From assembly GCA_051294375.1 (NCBI GenBank), contig CM119270.1, forward strand, positions 20,129,160-20,193,159: 64,000 bases of DNA, in the 5' to 3' direction. Position numbers and translations under genes: made by a program. Of the stretch, positions 1 to 12,960 are shown piece by piece. Source of the DNA: Paraspadella gotoi (lineage: Eukaryota > Chaetognatha). The first letter of the stretch is position 1, and the number at the start of each line of letters is the position of its first letter. A model generated the notes under the pieces. That model ran no database searches and was not told the DNA's origin. It saw nothing but the letters and a program-made list of their open reading frames with translations.

Positions 1-67
1 ACCGACCGACCGAAAAGTGACTTATAGAGTTGCTCCGCGATTACTCGCGGTGCAACTAAAAAGAAGG
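1..67. repeat. Segment shared with 62,184-62,230
   Basis: Starts with CCGACCGACCGAAAAGTGA and continues with TACTCGCGGTGCAACTAA. Near the other end of the window (62,184-62,230) the same order of words recurs: GACCGACC, AAAAGTGA, then ACTCGCGGCGCAACTAA. The copy at 62 kb lacks about 17 bases in the middle. It is a short dispersed repeat or the edge of one; no coding content is seen. Confidence 0.5.
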
Positions 68-139
68 TTTAAAAATAGATGCATCTCTCTCTTAAAGACG
101 CTCGTTGTCGTTGTTGTTGTTATTAGTTGTCGTTTTCGT

Positions 140-387
140 NNNNNNNNNNNNNNNNNNNNNNNNNNNNNNNNNNNNNNNNNNNNNNNNNNNNNNNNNNNNN
201 NNNNNNNNNNNNNNNNNNNNNNNNNNNNNNNNNNNNNNNNNNNNNNNNNNNNNNNNNNNNNNNNNNNNNNNNNNNNNNNNNNNNNNNNNNNNNNNNNNNN
301 NNNNNNNNNNNNNNNNNNNNNNNNNNNNNNNNNNNNNNNNNNNNNNNNNNNNNNNNNNNNNNNNNNNNNNNNNNNNNNNNNNNNNNN
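140..387. other. Assembly gap (248 N)
   Basis: Run of N, immediately followed by a (CT)n tract at 388-421. The open frames that cross it are artefacts of reading N as X. Confidence 0.99.
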
Positions 388-421
<34 letters not shown>

Positions 422-425
<4 letters not shown>

Positions 426-1289
426 ACATTCTTTTTACTTGCTGATAATAAATTTCAATGGTTAAATTTCACGGTTGAATTAAATTTTAATGTATGAGTT
501 CAATTTTCCATATTTACAATGTTTATGACTATGATATTTTATGTATTTTTCACATATTTTTTTCATTTTTACACGTATTTTTATAATAATTTGAATGTTA
601 AATCATGACCTTTTTGTACCACGCTCTTGTGGGTGGTCAGGCAATTTGCTTGACTGGTTTGTTTTTGGCCCAAACGACCCCAACTCGATAGATGGAGCGG
701 CCTTGTGATAAATTCGTGAACGATTCACGCGAAAGGAGAGGATCATTTCCGATCACAGAATTCGCCATCAAAAATCTCACGTTTTCTTTCTTTTCCTATT
801 TTTTTCTTTCTTTTTGAACCGTGAAAATAAAGGGAAAACTACTGGGGGGTGAAATCGATTGTATTAGTTTAGCAAATTGCAAAAAAAGTGAAAACGGTAG
901 AAATCACTTTGATTATCATTATCATGAGAATAAAACGGTGACGGTGAGACACGCGAGACACACAGTCCAGATCATTTCTACTGAAACTAAGGAAAGCTAA
1001 ATCTATTTATATCAAGAGAGGAGGATCGAAGTCATGATATATTTTGACAGTTCCATTGGTTCTGCAAGCTGATTGGTCGATTCCGATTCCGCCTCGACCA
1101 ATCATAATTCGACGATTCCGATTCTGCAGAGATCGCCCGATCCTTCGATCCGATTCTGCTTTGGGTTATGTTGATTCTCCTGCGACGTTATTATCAAGTA
1201 AATAAATTTTAATTGTTTAGAGAACTACCTTCACCTTCTGTAAACGTGTGTACATTTTCTGTAAATGATGACGACCCCATAATTTTCAT
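422..1289. other. Non-coding, mostly AT-rich; nothing recognised except a hairpin at 1,071-1,103
   Basis: No open frame with protein-like composition. An inverted repeat lies at 1,071-1,103: GATTGGTCGA, a 13-base loop containing TTCCGATTCC, then TCGACCAATC, with perfect 10-bp arms. Each arm carries an ATTGG/CCAAT word. GATTCCGATT-like words are repeated just downstream (1,110-1,160). Confidence 0.6.
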
Positions 1290-1449
1290 TCCCTATTTTT
1301 TCTACTTTCTACTTTCTATTTTTTCTATTTAAAAAAAATATTCCTTTCTTTCTTTGCTCTTTTTTTTTTCTTTTAAATGTTTTTTTTTCATTGGATAAAT
1401 CGTTGGAAAGAGATTCGCTCTAATTCCCATACTGACTCTCTCTCTCTCT

Positions 1450-1520
<71 letters not shown>

Positions 1521-1885
1521 CCTCTCTCTCTCCTCTCTCCATCCCATTTCCCCAATTTTCATTCTCCCCCTCTCATTTTTTCCTTTCCTCATCGTCCGTT
1601 AATCTTCCTTGACGAGATCGATCAACACCGACAAAGAGAGAAAAAAAAGAAAAAACTGATAAGATAAGCGAAGGTTTGAGTTTGGACGAGAGTTGAGTAA
1701 GCGGACATTAGACAAGTCGGTAAGTGGACTGAAGAGTTCTCACCGCAACTTCTTTAACCCCTCTAGGCCATGGAGCGGGTCCTGGGCTTGGAAGCTGGCT
1801 TGAAGGTGCTCCATGCCACCCAAGGCGCTTCACGGCGCCCTCACGCTTTCCTGCCCGGTAGGTACCATTGGGGAAACGATCCCGC
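1290..1885. repeat. Left arm of an inverted repeat (partner 2,628-3,290)
   Basis: Read in reverse complement, this stretch matches 2,628-3,290 in order: the poly-T/TTTCTTTCT start, the (CT)n tract at 1,433-1,523, the AAAGAGAGAAAAAAAAG word, AGTGGACTGAAGAGTTCTC, and the GGAGCGGGTCCTGGGCTT and GGTACCATTGGGGAA words at the inner end. The two arms differ by many small indels. A long microsatellite sits in each arm ((CT) here, (GA) there), as expected from inversion. Confidence 0.85.
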
Positions 1886-1886
1886 T

Positions 1887-2094
1887 ACCTAATGATTATG
1901 AGCTGATGGGTTTAGTAATAATCTTAGGATCAACCGTCTTTTCCTGACTTATCTCATTCGAAATAGCGCGCATTGAACGGGAACGAACTCGAGATGTTTT
2001 TGACCATAATCGTTGACGTAAGTCTAAGAGACGAAAACGTCGTCGTCGTCGTTGTCATGTTTCTCCCTGTTTTAAAATTCATACAAAGAGCCAG

Positions 2095-2173
<79 letters not shown>

Positions 2174-2190
2174 AGGAGGAGAGAGAGAAG
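1887..2190. repeat. Direct repeat, copy 1 (copy 2 at 2,362-2,610)
   Basis: Contains GAGCTGATGGGTTTAGT, CTGACTTATCTCATTCG, GAACTCGAGATGTTTTTGAC, the GTCGTCGTCGTCGTT run and a (GA)n tract beginning near 2,098. All recur in the same order and orientation at 2,362-2,610, with scattered 1-3 base indels. The two copies lie between the inverted arms and are separated by the gap at 2,334-2,358. Confidence 0.85.
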
Positions 2191-2333
2191 AACCAAGGTC
2201 GTTGAAATGATGATGTAGAGTTTGGGGCGTCGCTTTTCCCTTTTCTCGGTCGACGTCGTCGTCATCGCAAATTTCAAAGAACCGAACAGCAGCTCTTGAT
2301 TAAAGGTCCTGTTTTTCTTTTAATACGTTAAAT

Positions 2334-2358
2334 NNNNNNNNNNNNNNNNNNNNNNNNN
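2334..2358. other. Assembly gap (25 N, nominal size)
   Basis: Exactly 25 N. The same length recurs at 6,138, 17,089, 25,777, 37,222, 40,999, 46,162, 52,774 and 63,509, so the size is a placeholder. Confidence 0.99.
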
Positions 2359-2361
2359 CTA

Positions 2362-2576
2362 TGATATTGAGCTGATGGGTTTAGTTAATAATCTTAGATC
2401 GTGATAATCTGTTTCCTGACTTATCTCATTCGAAATAGACGCGGCATTGAACGGGAACGAACTCGAGATGTTTTTGACCATAATCGTTGACGTAAGTCTA
2501 AGAGACGAAAACGTCGTCGTCGTCGTTGTCATTGTTCTTCCCCTGTTTTAAAATTCATACAAAGAGCCAGAAAAGA

Positions 2577-2609
<33 letters not shown>

Positions 2610-2610
2610 G
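2362..2610. repeat. Direct repeat, copy 2 (copy 1 at 1,887-2,190)
   Basis: Same words and order as 1,887-2,190, ending in a shorter (GA)n tract at 2,577-2,604. It joins directly to the right inverted arm at about 2,628. Confidence 0.85.
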
Positions 2611-2627
2611 AGACGAGAGCAGAGGAG

Positions 2628-3290
<663 letters not shown>

Positions 3291-4149
3291 AATTCCGTTT
3301 CAAAAGTTAAGTAGTTTTAAGATATTTTCTTTTTTTTTCTTTACCTTCTTTTGCTAGAGACCGAAACCAAATGTAGAAACTTAAAAATAACTAGGATAAG
3401 TTTCAACTCGAACGGGACACATTTTCAATCTCTGTCCGGATATGGAAACCACACGGCCAATTAGGCAACAATTAAGCTTTTTTTGGCATTATTACTAAAA
3501 TTTCACTGCTCCTTTATTTGTTAACAATTTCTGCACTGCCTCTAAAAATGTTTAGGTTAGTGTCTATCCTGCTTGCTTTCATACATTTCTTTCATCTCAT
3601 TCTTGAAAACCCTTGATTTGTCCGTAATTTATATTATATAAAAATGTAATATTTTTCAATGTCAATGTCCCTACGGTCTAAGCATTTCTACATCTTGCCT
3701 TAATTAAGGCAAGATTAATATATACGGGGCAAAGGCTACATGTATATGTATTATGTATATTCGGATATTCCACGCAAGGCAAACGCCCATCAAGAAGTTA
3801 CGAGAATACAAAAAAAAAATCCAAAAAGATGAACATATGTTAAAAAAAAAAGAGAATTAAATAATTGGAATTAAATAAGAATAAAAGAAGAAAATGATAA
3901 AACAAGAAAATGATAAAAATGGAAGATGATAAATAGAAATCATAAAATGGAACCTTTAAAATATTCATCGATTGACAAATAAAACGTTTCTATACATGTC
4001 TATTCATACGCATTTACGCAGTTAGGCAGGATTCGCCCCCTCGCAAATGATAAAGTAAAAATTTAAAACATTGAAAATGATTAAATGAAAAATTAAAATG
4101 ATAAAATGAGAAGATAAAAAAGGAAAATCGCGAATCGGATGAGAAAAAA
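3291..4149. other. AT-rich non-coding DNA; one perfect 24-bp palindrome
   Basis: No coding signal. A perfect palindrome lies at 3,692-3,715: half-site ATCTTGCCTTAA followed by its reverse complement, with no spacer. The last part (3,790-4,149) is A-rich with AATGATAAA-type repeats. Confidence 0.6.
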
Positions 4150-4477
4150 AAAGGAACAATGAAAAATGAAAAATGCTTGGATTACCACTCGTTGATTAAA
4201 AACGACGACGATGACGATGACGACGACGAAGATGCAGACAAAGGCGACGATGACAAACGATGACAACGTCGACGACGATGACAAAATCGAAGATGCAGAC
4301 AAAGGCGACGATGACAAACGATGATGACGTCAAAGATGCAGACAAAGGTGACAATGACAAACAAATGACAACGAAGACGACGATGACGAAGTCGAAGATA
4401 CAGACAAAGGCGACAAAGACAAACGATGAAGACGACGATGACGAAGTCGAAGATTCAGACAAAGTCGACAATGACAA

Positions 4478-4509
<32 letters not shown>

Positions 4510-6137
4510 AAGAAAGACGAAGACCAAGGCAACCGAGTGGATGTCGTTTTCAACAATGGACGAAACAAATGTTACTGATCACAATATTGATTATGACAAA
4601 GACTAATGCAAATGCGTTTGCAGAAAATGTTTGACTATTTTCTATGCTTCTTGGGTCCGCGCGTTGGAGGCGTCGCCCGTCCGAAAGGTACGACGAGAGT
4701 TTTGGATAATTATTATTATATTTTCGTTTATCAAACCCGTAGAAACTTTATTTACACGGGCAGACGCATGATTCGATATTTGGATATTGAATGACACATT
4801 TTGGTAAAGGAGACTAAAAATTAACTTGACCTTAAAAGAGGCGGCTAATTCGAAAATACAAAGTGGTCAAATATGATTGACCTGACAGAGAGAGAGAGGC
4901 GAGGCTCAACATTTTCGTCAGCGTTATTAATGATCAACGATAACGAAGATGAGGCCAAAGTGACAGAGATGAAGAGATAATGATAATGATAATGATGAAG
5001 ACTTTGACGTCAAAAGCTAAACAAAGGCGAAAGCGTGAAAATATGACAAACGATGACGACGACGACGATGTCAAAAGACGACAAAAACAATCATCAGGAA
5101 AGAACAACAACGACGACGACACAACAAGCAATTAAAATGCAAATTAAATCAAAAATTGAGAAAATTTAACTAAATCTGATTCTCGGATTTTTTTTCCGTC
5201 CTCCTTTTTTTGCGTTGTTTAACGACGACGACGATGATGGGGACGATGACGACGACGATGTGGGACGACGATGTGGACGATGACGGACGATGACGACGAC
5301 GACGACGATGATGTGTGGACGATGACTACGACGATGACGACGACGACGACGACGAGTGATGTGGACGATGACGACGACGACGATGATGAATGTGGACGAT
5401 GACTCGACGACGGACGACGACGACGATATGTGGACAATGACGACGACCGATGACGAGCGATGATGGGGACGATGACGACGACGATGATGGGGACGATGAC
5501 GACGACGACGATGATGATGTGGACGATGACTACGACGAGCGTTACCGACGAACGACAGACGTCGATGATGATTGACAAAGACGGCGACTGACGACGATTG
5601 GGGACGATTAGACGCTGATGGAGACGAGTAGGCGAAAGACGACAATGGATGGGGACGATGACGACGACGACGATGACAGCGACAAAAACAAAGTAAACGA
5701 TTACGACAATGACGACAGCGATGACAACGATGACGGGAACGACGACGGTGACGAAGACGACGGCGAAGACAGACGAGAAAGATAAAGGATATAATTAAAA
5801 CGGCTTAAGAAAACATGCATAATGAACGAAAACAACAACAACATCGACAACAACAACGACGACGGGTGTCCCTTTCTTTCTTGACCTCTTCTCGTTTCTC
5901 AAGTCCATTCGACCTTTGGACCTCTGACCTTTTTTTCCTCCCCATCTCTTCCACTGTTTTTCCTTCTTGCTCAACTTGTCATCCCCGCCCTCTCGACCTC
6001 TCGACCTCTTCACCCCTGACCCCCTCAAAAGACCTCCCAACCAGTTCCCCCCCCACGCGTTCCTATTTTTCTCATGGTGCTAAAAAATTATTAACTTCCC
6101 ATGGGCCGAGAATCGAGCCATCAAAGGCAGGCGGTAA
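4150..6137. repeat. (GAY)n-rich block X, including two long GAC/GAT tracts
   Basis: Tracts of GACGACGAT-type trinucleotides at about 4,198-4,520 and 5,221-5,770. The first is organised as a longer unit: AAGATGCAGACAAAGGCGAC plus GATGACAAACGATGAC recurs about five times between 4,228 and 4,490. The block ends with the words CCCCACGCGTTCC and CTCATGGTGCTAAAAAATT (about 6,052-6,090). The two ends and the middle recur in degraded form between 10,966 and 14,480. Open frames rich in D/R/S here are simple-repeat readings. Confidence 0.8.
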
Positions 6138-6162
6138 NNNNNNNNNNNNNNNNNNNNNNNNN
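6138..6162. other. Assembly gap (25 N, nominal size)
   Basis: Separates block X from the satellite array. Confidence 0.99.
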
Positions 6163-9100
6163 AAACGTTAAATATTCTGCCAAATAACATCATCGAGGGT
6201 TTGTTAAAATTGGGTAAGGACGAGTTATTAAATATCTTTTTAATACGTTTTATCAAAACAAACAAAATTTCTTCTTCTTTTATTTTTATGTCTCCTTCTC
6301 TCTATCTTTTCTCTTATTTTATGTAGGCTTTCTCTCAACTCTCAATTAGATGACAAAACGTTAAATACACCAGAAAACGACTTTTTCTCTGTTAAAAAGA
6401 TATGAAAACTTTTAAAAATAACAGAAAACGATTTTTTCCAATGTATTAAAAAAGAAATAAAAACTTAAAAAAAAACGGCAAACGTTTTTTATTCCAATGT
6501 ATATAAAAAGAGTTAAAAAAACACCGATAAACGACTTTTCTAAAAGTGAAAAAGTAATAAAAAACGTTTAAATACACCGGCAGACGACTACTTTTCCAAG
6601 AGATAAAAACTTTTAAAAAACAAGAAAAACGCTTGTTTTCCAATGTAAAAAAGGAGATTAAAAAAATTTTCTAAAACACCGGAAAACGATCTATTTTAAA
6701 AAAAAAAGAAATAAAAACATTAAAGACTTTCTGCAATTAACATCAGCGAGGTTGTTTAAAATTGGTGGGTTGAGGACAGTTATTAAATATCTTTTTATCA
6801 AAACAAAAAAATTTTCTCTTCTTTTTTTTTATGTTCTCCTTCTCTCTCTCTTTTCTCTTTATTATTTTATGTAGCTTTCTCTCACCTTCCAATAGATTAA
6901 CTGTTAATTACACCAGAAAACGACATTTTTTCTCTGTTTAAAAAAAATATTGGAAAATTTAATTAATAACAGAAAAAACGATTTTTCCATGTGTAAAAAG
7001 AAATTAAACTTTTAAAAAACCGCGCAAACGATTTTTTTCCAATGTAAAAAGATTAAAAACCAACGATAAACGTCTTTTTCTTAAAATAAAAAGTTGATTA
7101 AAACGTTAAATACACCGGCAGACGATATTTCCAAAGATTGATTAACAACTTTAAAAAAACAGAGAAAAACGCTTTTTTCAAATGTTAAAAAGAGATAAAA
7201 AATTTCTAAAACAGAGCGAAAACGATATTTTCAATTTAGAAAAAACGAGAAATAAAAAACGTTAAAGTACTTCTGCAAATAAATCATCGAGGTTGTTAAA
7301 TTGCAGGATACAAGGACAGGTTATTAATATCTTTTTAATACGTTTTTATCAAAACAAACCAAATTTTCCTCTCTTTTTATTTTTATGTCTCCTTCTCTCT
7401 CTCTTTTCTCTTAATTTTTATGTAGCTTTCTTACTCTCAATAGATAAAAACGTTAATACACCAGAAAAACGACTTTTTCTCGCTAAAAAGATAGAAATTA
7501 CTTTTAAAAATAACAGAAAACGATTTTTTCCATTGTTTAAAAAGAAATAAAAACTTTAAAAATAAACCGGCAAACGATTTTTCCAATTGTAAAAATTTGA
7601 TGTTAAAAAACACCGAATAAACGACTTTTTCTAAAAGTAAAAAAGTTTATAAAAACGTTTATACACCCAGCAGGACGATATTTCCAAAGAAGATAACAAT
7701 TTTCTTTGTGAAAACAGAAGAAAAACGCTCTTTTCCAATTGTAAAAAGAGATAAAAAATTTCAAAACCACCGGAAACGATATTTCAAAGAAAAAAAGAAA
7801 ATTAAAAACGTTAAATACTCTTCTGCAAAACTTTTACATTCATCGAGGTTTGTTAAAATTGAGGTAAGGGGACAGTTATTAAATCATCTTTAATACGTTT
7901 TATTCAATTTTATCTAAACAAATTATTTACTCTCTTGTTTATTTTTATTGTCTCCTTCTCCTCTCTCTTTTCTCTTTAATTTTATGTAGCTTCTCTCAAC
8001 TTCTTCAATAGATAAAAACGTTAATTACACCAGAAAATACGATCTTTTTCTCTTCTCGTAAACAAGATATTGAAAACTTCTAAATCAAATTCAGATAATT
8101 CTCCGAGTTGTTCTGTTCTCCTCTGTAATAAAAGATACAAATAAAAATCGTAAAAAAAAACCGCGGCAAACGAATTTTTGTTCAATGACTAAAAAAGTTC
8201 AATCATTCGTTTAGAAATCAGTCACCCGTCGAATAAACTTTCTTTGCTAATACCGTAATTAAAGCTTCGTCGTCGTGCAATTAGTACAAAAAACCCATTA
8301 CATCGTCGTTCATGCTGTCGGTAAATATCGACTACCACATGTGGCTAGCACACGCAATCATTCGTCTCGTTTCGTCGGCGATGTGATTTCAAATACGTAG
8401 TCATCGTCCACATCATCATCGTCGTGTCGTCTTCGTCCACAGTCATTACACCCTATCAGCTCGTCGGTGTCGTTTCAGAATCATTACAAATCGAGAGTAC
8501 AAATATCGACGCTTTCTCTATCATTCCAATCGATTTGTGTAATCGGTAGTGCGTTACATCGTATATTCCACAAGTCAGGATTTCTGCCTAAAATACACCC
8601 ACAAGTGGAAGAACTCGAGTCGTCATTTTCGTTATTTCTAAACAGCAAAAAAGAATCATAATACAACGTGCGTCGGGTGTATAACTACTTTTGTAAAAAT
8701 AAACATCATCGAAGCCGTTGTTAAAATTAAGAGAGATAAAGGACAGTTATTAAATATCTTTTGATAGAGCTAGCGGTGTGGTTGATCGCAAGAGACAAAA
8801 ACAATTTGGCCTCTCTTTTATGTGTTTAGTGTCTCCTTCATATCTCTAATTCCTTTTCTATATTAGATAATCTATATTTTAGTATTGTAGCTTTATTATA
8901 CTATCTTCTTACTCTTCATACTATTATATTGAAATATAAGTACAATTGTGTCTATAAAATTTTCTCACCTCCCTCAGAAAACCATCTTTTGTCTGCTTTG
9001 TTAATAGAGCTCGTCTGTGTCATATAATTAAGATCTCTTTTTAACATAATAAATCAAAAAACGATTTTTTCAATTTCGCTGAAAAAAGATAATGATAAAA

Positions 9101-10965
9101 ACATGCTGATTATTAAATATCTGTCGTCCTCCTTGAGCAGTCACGAACTGTTTCTGTTCCAGATTGTAGGAATAACATGACTGTTTGATATAATGTAACC
9201 ATCCGATAAACGACTTTTTTCCATTTCTCGAACTAGTTAAAAATCGTAATAAAAAAATCGTGTTTTATAATACGCTCTTTGACGCTCAGGCAGGGACTTG
9301 ACTATTTTCCAATCAAAGTAGTATAACATCACTTATTTATCATTATCTCGTCATCTCTGTCACTTTAGAAAGACAACATACAAAACTTCGTTTTTCGTTC
9401 CAATTGATAAATAGAGATAATAATTAATTTCTTTAAAAATACACATTAATACAGCGGGCGAAAACGATATTTTCTCACACAATAATAAAAGAAAGTTACA
9501 ACTGTGTTGTAAATTACTTCAATGTATAAAATAACATCAATAATCATCTGTGTTTGGTTAAATCTCTCGGAGTAACATTTGTTTCCGCCCATGTTGAAAA
9601 GCTCCGACATCCCAATCGGTTGCCTTGGGTCTTTCGTCTTCGTCAATCGGTTCGTCGGTCGCATCGGTTTTGTCATGCGCCTTTGTCTCGTATCTTCGAG
9701 CTTCGTCATTCGTACGGCTTCGTTGTCATTTTTGTTGTGTCATTGTCGCCTTGTCTGCGATTCATTGGACGTCATCCATTTCGTTTGTTTCATCGTTCGC
9801 CTTTTGTTGCTGAGGATCGAGCGTTATTAAAATTATTTCTCTTTTAATACGTTTTATCAAAACAAACCAAATTTCCTCTCTTTTTTGTGATTTATATTGC
9901 TGTCTCTCATCTTTCTCGTCACTTCTCGTTTACTCTTTAAGTTTTATTGGTAGCTTCTCTCATCGCACGTCTTTTCAGTCATTGCAGAGTAGCAACTATT
10001 AGCTCTGATTCTTTTTCGTCGAATATTCCCGCATCGTAAAGTCCGTCGCTTTTCGGTCTGCGTTCTGTTTAAATAAGATTATTAAAAACTTTTAAAATCA
10101 TAAAACAGGAAAAGACGATATTTTTTTTTCCAATGTAAAAAAGGAAATAAAAAGCTTTAATACACAAAGCAATTATAATAACTCAGTGGCTAAATCGTTT
10201 TTTTTATCCAATTGTTTAAAAAGAGTTTAATATAAATCATCCGTTATCTCAACGACTTTTCTAAAGTTAAAAAGTAATAAAAACTTGCTTCCTTGTAAAT
10301 ACCCAGGTTCTCACGCGATCGATTTTTTTTTCCAAACGTATTTTCTATGATCTCATTTTATGATCAACAACTTTATAATAACATTACATTATTCAAGTGA
10401 TATTAAAAAACGTCTTTTCTCTCTTTCCTCTCATATTCGTATAACACAGTACCTCCGTTTTGATAAAAAATTTTTTCTAAAACACCGGTTGAAAAACGAT
10501 ATTTTGTTTTAGAGAAGAAAGAAAGAAAGAATTATAAAACAGTAATACTTCTGCCAAAATAAACCATCATCGAGGTTGTTTAAAATTGAGTGTTGAGGAG
10601 AACAAGTTAAAATAGTGTAAAATACATATTCTTTTTAGATTACTAAAACAAACAAATTATCCTCTTTCTTGTTATTTTATGTCTGCGCTAGTGTCTCTCT
10701 CTACATTCATCTTTTTAATAGATTATATGATAGCACCTTTCTGGCTAACCACTCTAACTAATAGAATAAAAACGCGAATTCCGTTAATACACCAAGAAAA
10801 CGACTTTTTCTTGGTAAAAGGATATGAAAACTTTAAAAATACAGGAAAAACGATTATTTTTCAAGTTAAAAAAGAAATAAAACTTTAAAAAAAAAACGGC
10901 AACGGTTTTTCCAATGTAAAAAGAGTTAAAAAACCCCCGAATAAACGAACTTTTTCTAAAAAAAG
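6163..10965. repeat. Satellite array with ~550-bp higher-order units
   Basis: Each unit holds about seven AT-rich subrepeats of about 50 bp. A typical subrepeat runs ACACCGGAAAACGA, TTTTTCCAATGTAAAAAG, AGATAAAAACTTTAAA. They are followed by a unique segment of about 190 bp beginning ACTTCTGCAAATAACATC and ATCGAGGTTGTTAAAATTG, then ACAGTTATTAAATATC, ATACGTTTTATCAAAACAAA, CTCTCTTTTATTTTTATGTC and TTTATGTAGCTTTCTCTCA. The CATCGAGG landmark occurs near 6,190, 6,742, 7,287, 7,852, 8,706, 9,533 (weak) and 10,567. The first three units are regular (552, 545 and 565 bp); from about 8,060 the units are longer (about 830-1,030 bp) and carry stretches that do not fit the consensus. No open frame is maintained. 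Confidence 0.85.
8200..8680. other. Unrelated-looking insert inside a degraded satellite unit
   Basis: Between recognisable satellite words, this stretch reads as mixed sequence rich in CGTC/CATCATCG words, with small open frames on both strands (8,467-8,661 plus, 8,484-8,666 minus) but no recognisable protein. It may be a genuine insertion or consensus noise in a poorly resolved array. Confidence 0.4.
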
Positions 10966-11230
10966 AGTTAAAAAAAAAGGAACAATTGAAAAATGGAAAA
11001 ATGTTGGATTACCACTCGTTTGATAAAAAACGGACGACGACAGGACGATGACAACTAAAAAGTGTAACGAATAAAAACGAAGACTCGACACAGAGTGCTG
11101 GGACTGGACGTTTTGACAATTAACATACAGCGATGACGGCCAGGACTCGACTCATTTGGCAAAAGACGATGTGACAAAATTCCGAAGATGCAGACAAAGG
11201 GCCGACGTATGACAAACGATAGAGATTAGA
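10966..11230. repeat. Degraded copy of the start of block X (about 4,150-4,400)
   Basis: GAACAATTGAAAAATGG, GGATTACCACTCGTT, AAAAACGGACGACGAC and AGATGCAGACAAAGGGC follow the order seen at 4,153-4,330, with many insertions. It lies between satellite units. Confidence 0.7.
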
Positions 11231-12960
11231 CAACCCTTTTAAGAAAACAATACACAAAAACTGCAGCTGCACTTGTTTCGACAAAAAGATAAAAGAAGGC
11301 GATAAATAATTGTACTTCTCAAAATTAGCGAACAACAGGCAAACCGATATATTTTCAGAAAGCAAAAAAGACGAAGACGACGGAAATATTGAGAAACGCT
11401 CTAGGATAACTTCTGCAAGTAACATCATCGAAGGTATTGTTTTTAACAGTTGGAAATGGAGTTGGAACCAAGGTTACTCATAAAATATCTAATTATTTGG
11501 CAGTTCCAAAACAAATATGCACAAAACATTTCCTGATCTCTGTTTGGACTATGTTAACGTGACTCTCGTTCCTTCTCTCTGCTCTTTTCTCTTTGTAACT
11601 GTATTAAAGTTGTAGGCTTTCTCATCCCGTGTCAATAGCATAAAAACAGAGGGACCGTTTAAAAATACACCAGGAAAGACGGCAACCGAACGTTTTCTCG
11701 TGGATGTCGTTGTTTCGAGAAAAATAGAGTGATGAAAGAAACTTTTTAAAAAATACAGGGAAGGGAAAACGATTTTTCTAAATGTTAAAAAGACAATAAA
11801 AACTTTTAAAAAAAACCGGCAAAGCAATTTTTTCCAATTGCTTAAAAAAGAGTTAAAAAAAATACCGATAAACGACTTTTCTAATAAGTTAACACAAAAA
11901 GTGATATTGCATAAAACGTTGTTAAATACACCGGGCGAGACGACGTAAAATTATCACAATAGATTGTATGAGAAGGAAAACAACTTGTTAAAAACAAAGA
12001 AAAACGCATTTCTTTCCAGAATAGTTAGCAAACGCAAATATGATTAAAAGAATATTTCTAACAACACCTGGAATAAGGAACCAGAATTTTCAAAGAAAAA
12101 AGAAGAATAAAAACGTCTTAATTTATAAACTTTTCTCGGACCAAAAATTAATTGGTGTTTAACAGTCCATTTCGAGGTTGTTAAAAATTGTTAATGATGA
12201 AACGATAACGGAAGGAGGTATGTTGAGGACAGTTATTAAATATCTGTATTTAATGGCCATACAGTTTTATTCAAACAAACAAATTTCCTCTCTTTTATTT
12301 TTATGGTTGACTAGCGCGTTACTCTCTCTCTGTTCTCTTTAATCTATGTAGCTCTTTCTCTCACTTCTCAATCAGATTGAAAACGGACGATACAATGATT
12401 AATGATTAAATTGGATTGGAAGACTTGACCGGCGGTAAATACAACAGAAAAGACGACTTTTCTTCTCAAAAGGCATGCTTAAAAAAGAATATGAAACTTT
12501 AAAAATAATAGAAAACGATATTTAGTTTCCAATGGTTAAAAATTAAATAAAAAAAAACATATACTATTAAAAAAAGAAAAAACCGGCCAAACGTTTTCCA
12601 ATGTAAAAAGAGTTAAAAGATACACCGATAAAACGACCTTTTCTTAAAGTAACAAGTAAATAACAAAAAGAACACGTTCGGTTTATTAAATACCACCGGC
12701 AGGACGATTATTTCCAAAGAGGAAAATAATTGAGCAAAACGATGAGTGGAGACCAAACCCCTTTTTTTTAGAAAACAAAAGAAAAACCGACGCTGTTTTA
12801 CACATGTAAAAAGAGATAAAAAACATTTCTAAGAAAACACCGTGCGGGTTTGCGGGAAAAAAGACCCGATTAATATATTTAAAAAGCACAAAAAGAATTC
12901 AATAATAACAGTAAATACTTCTGCAAAGGATTACCATTCATCGAGGTAGTTGTTAAAAAA
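11231..12960. repeat. Further degraded units of the ~550-bp satellite
   Basis: The ATCATCGAAGG / CGAGGTTGTT landmark recurs near 11,427, 12,171 and 12,938. Subrepeat words such as CACCAGGAAAGACG, GGCAAAGCAATTTTTTCC and ACCGATAAACGACTTTTC occur in the same order as in 6,163-7,900. Spacing is about 744-860 bp, with insertions of non-consensus sequence. Confidence 0.75.

Noticed and set aside
4198-5770. Aspartate-rich protein from the (GAC/GAT)n tracts
   Set aside because: Frames change constantly and no start or flanking domain is found; trinucleotide repeat.
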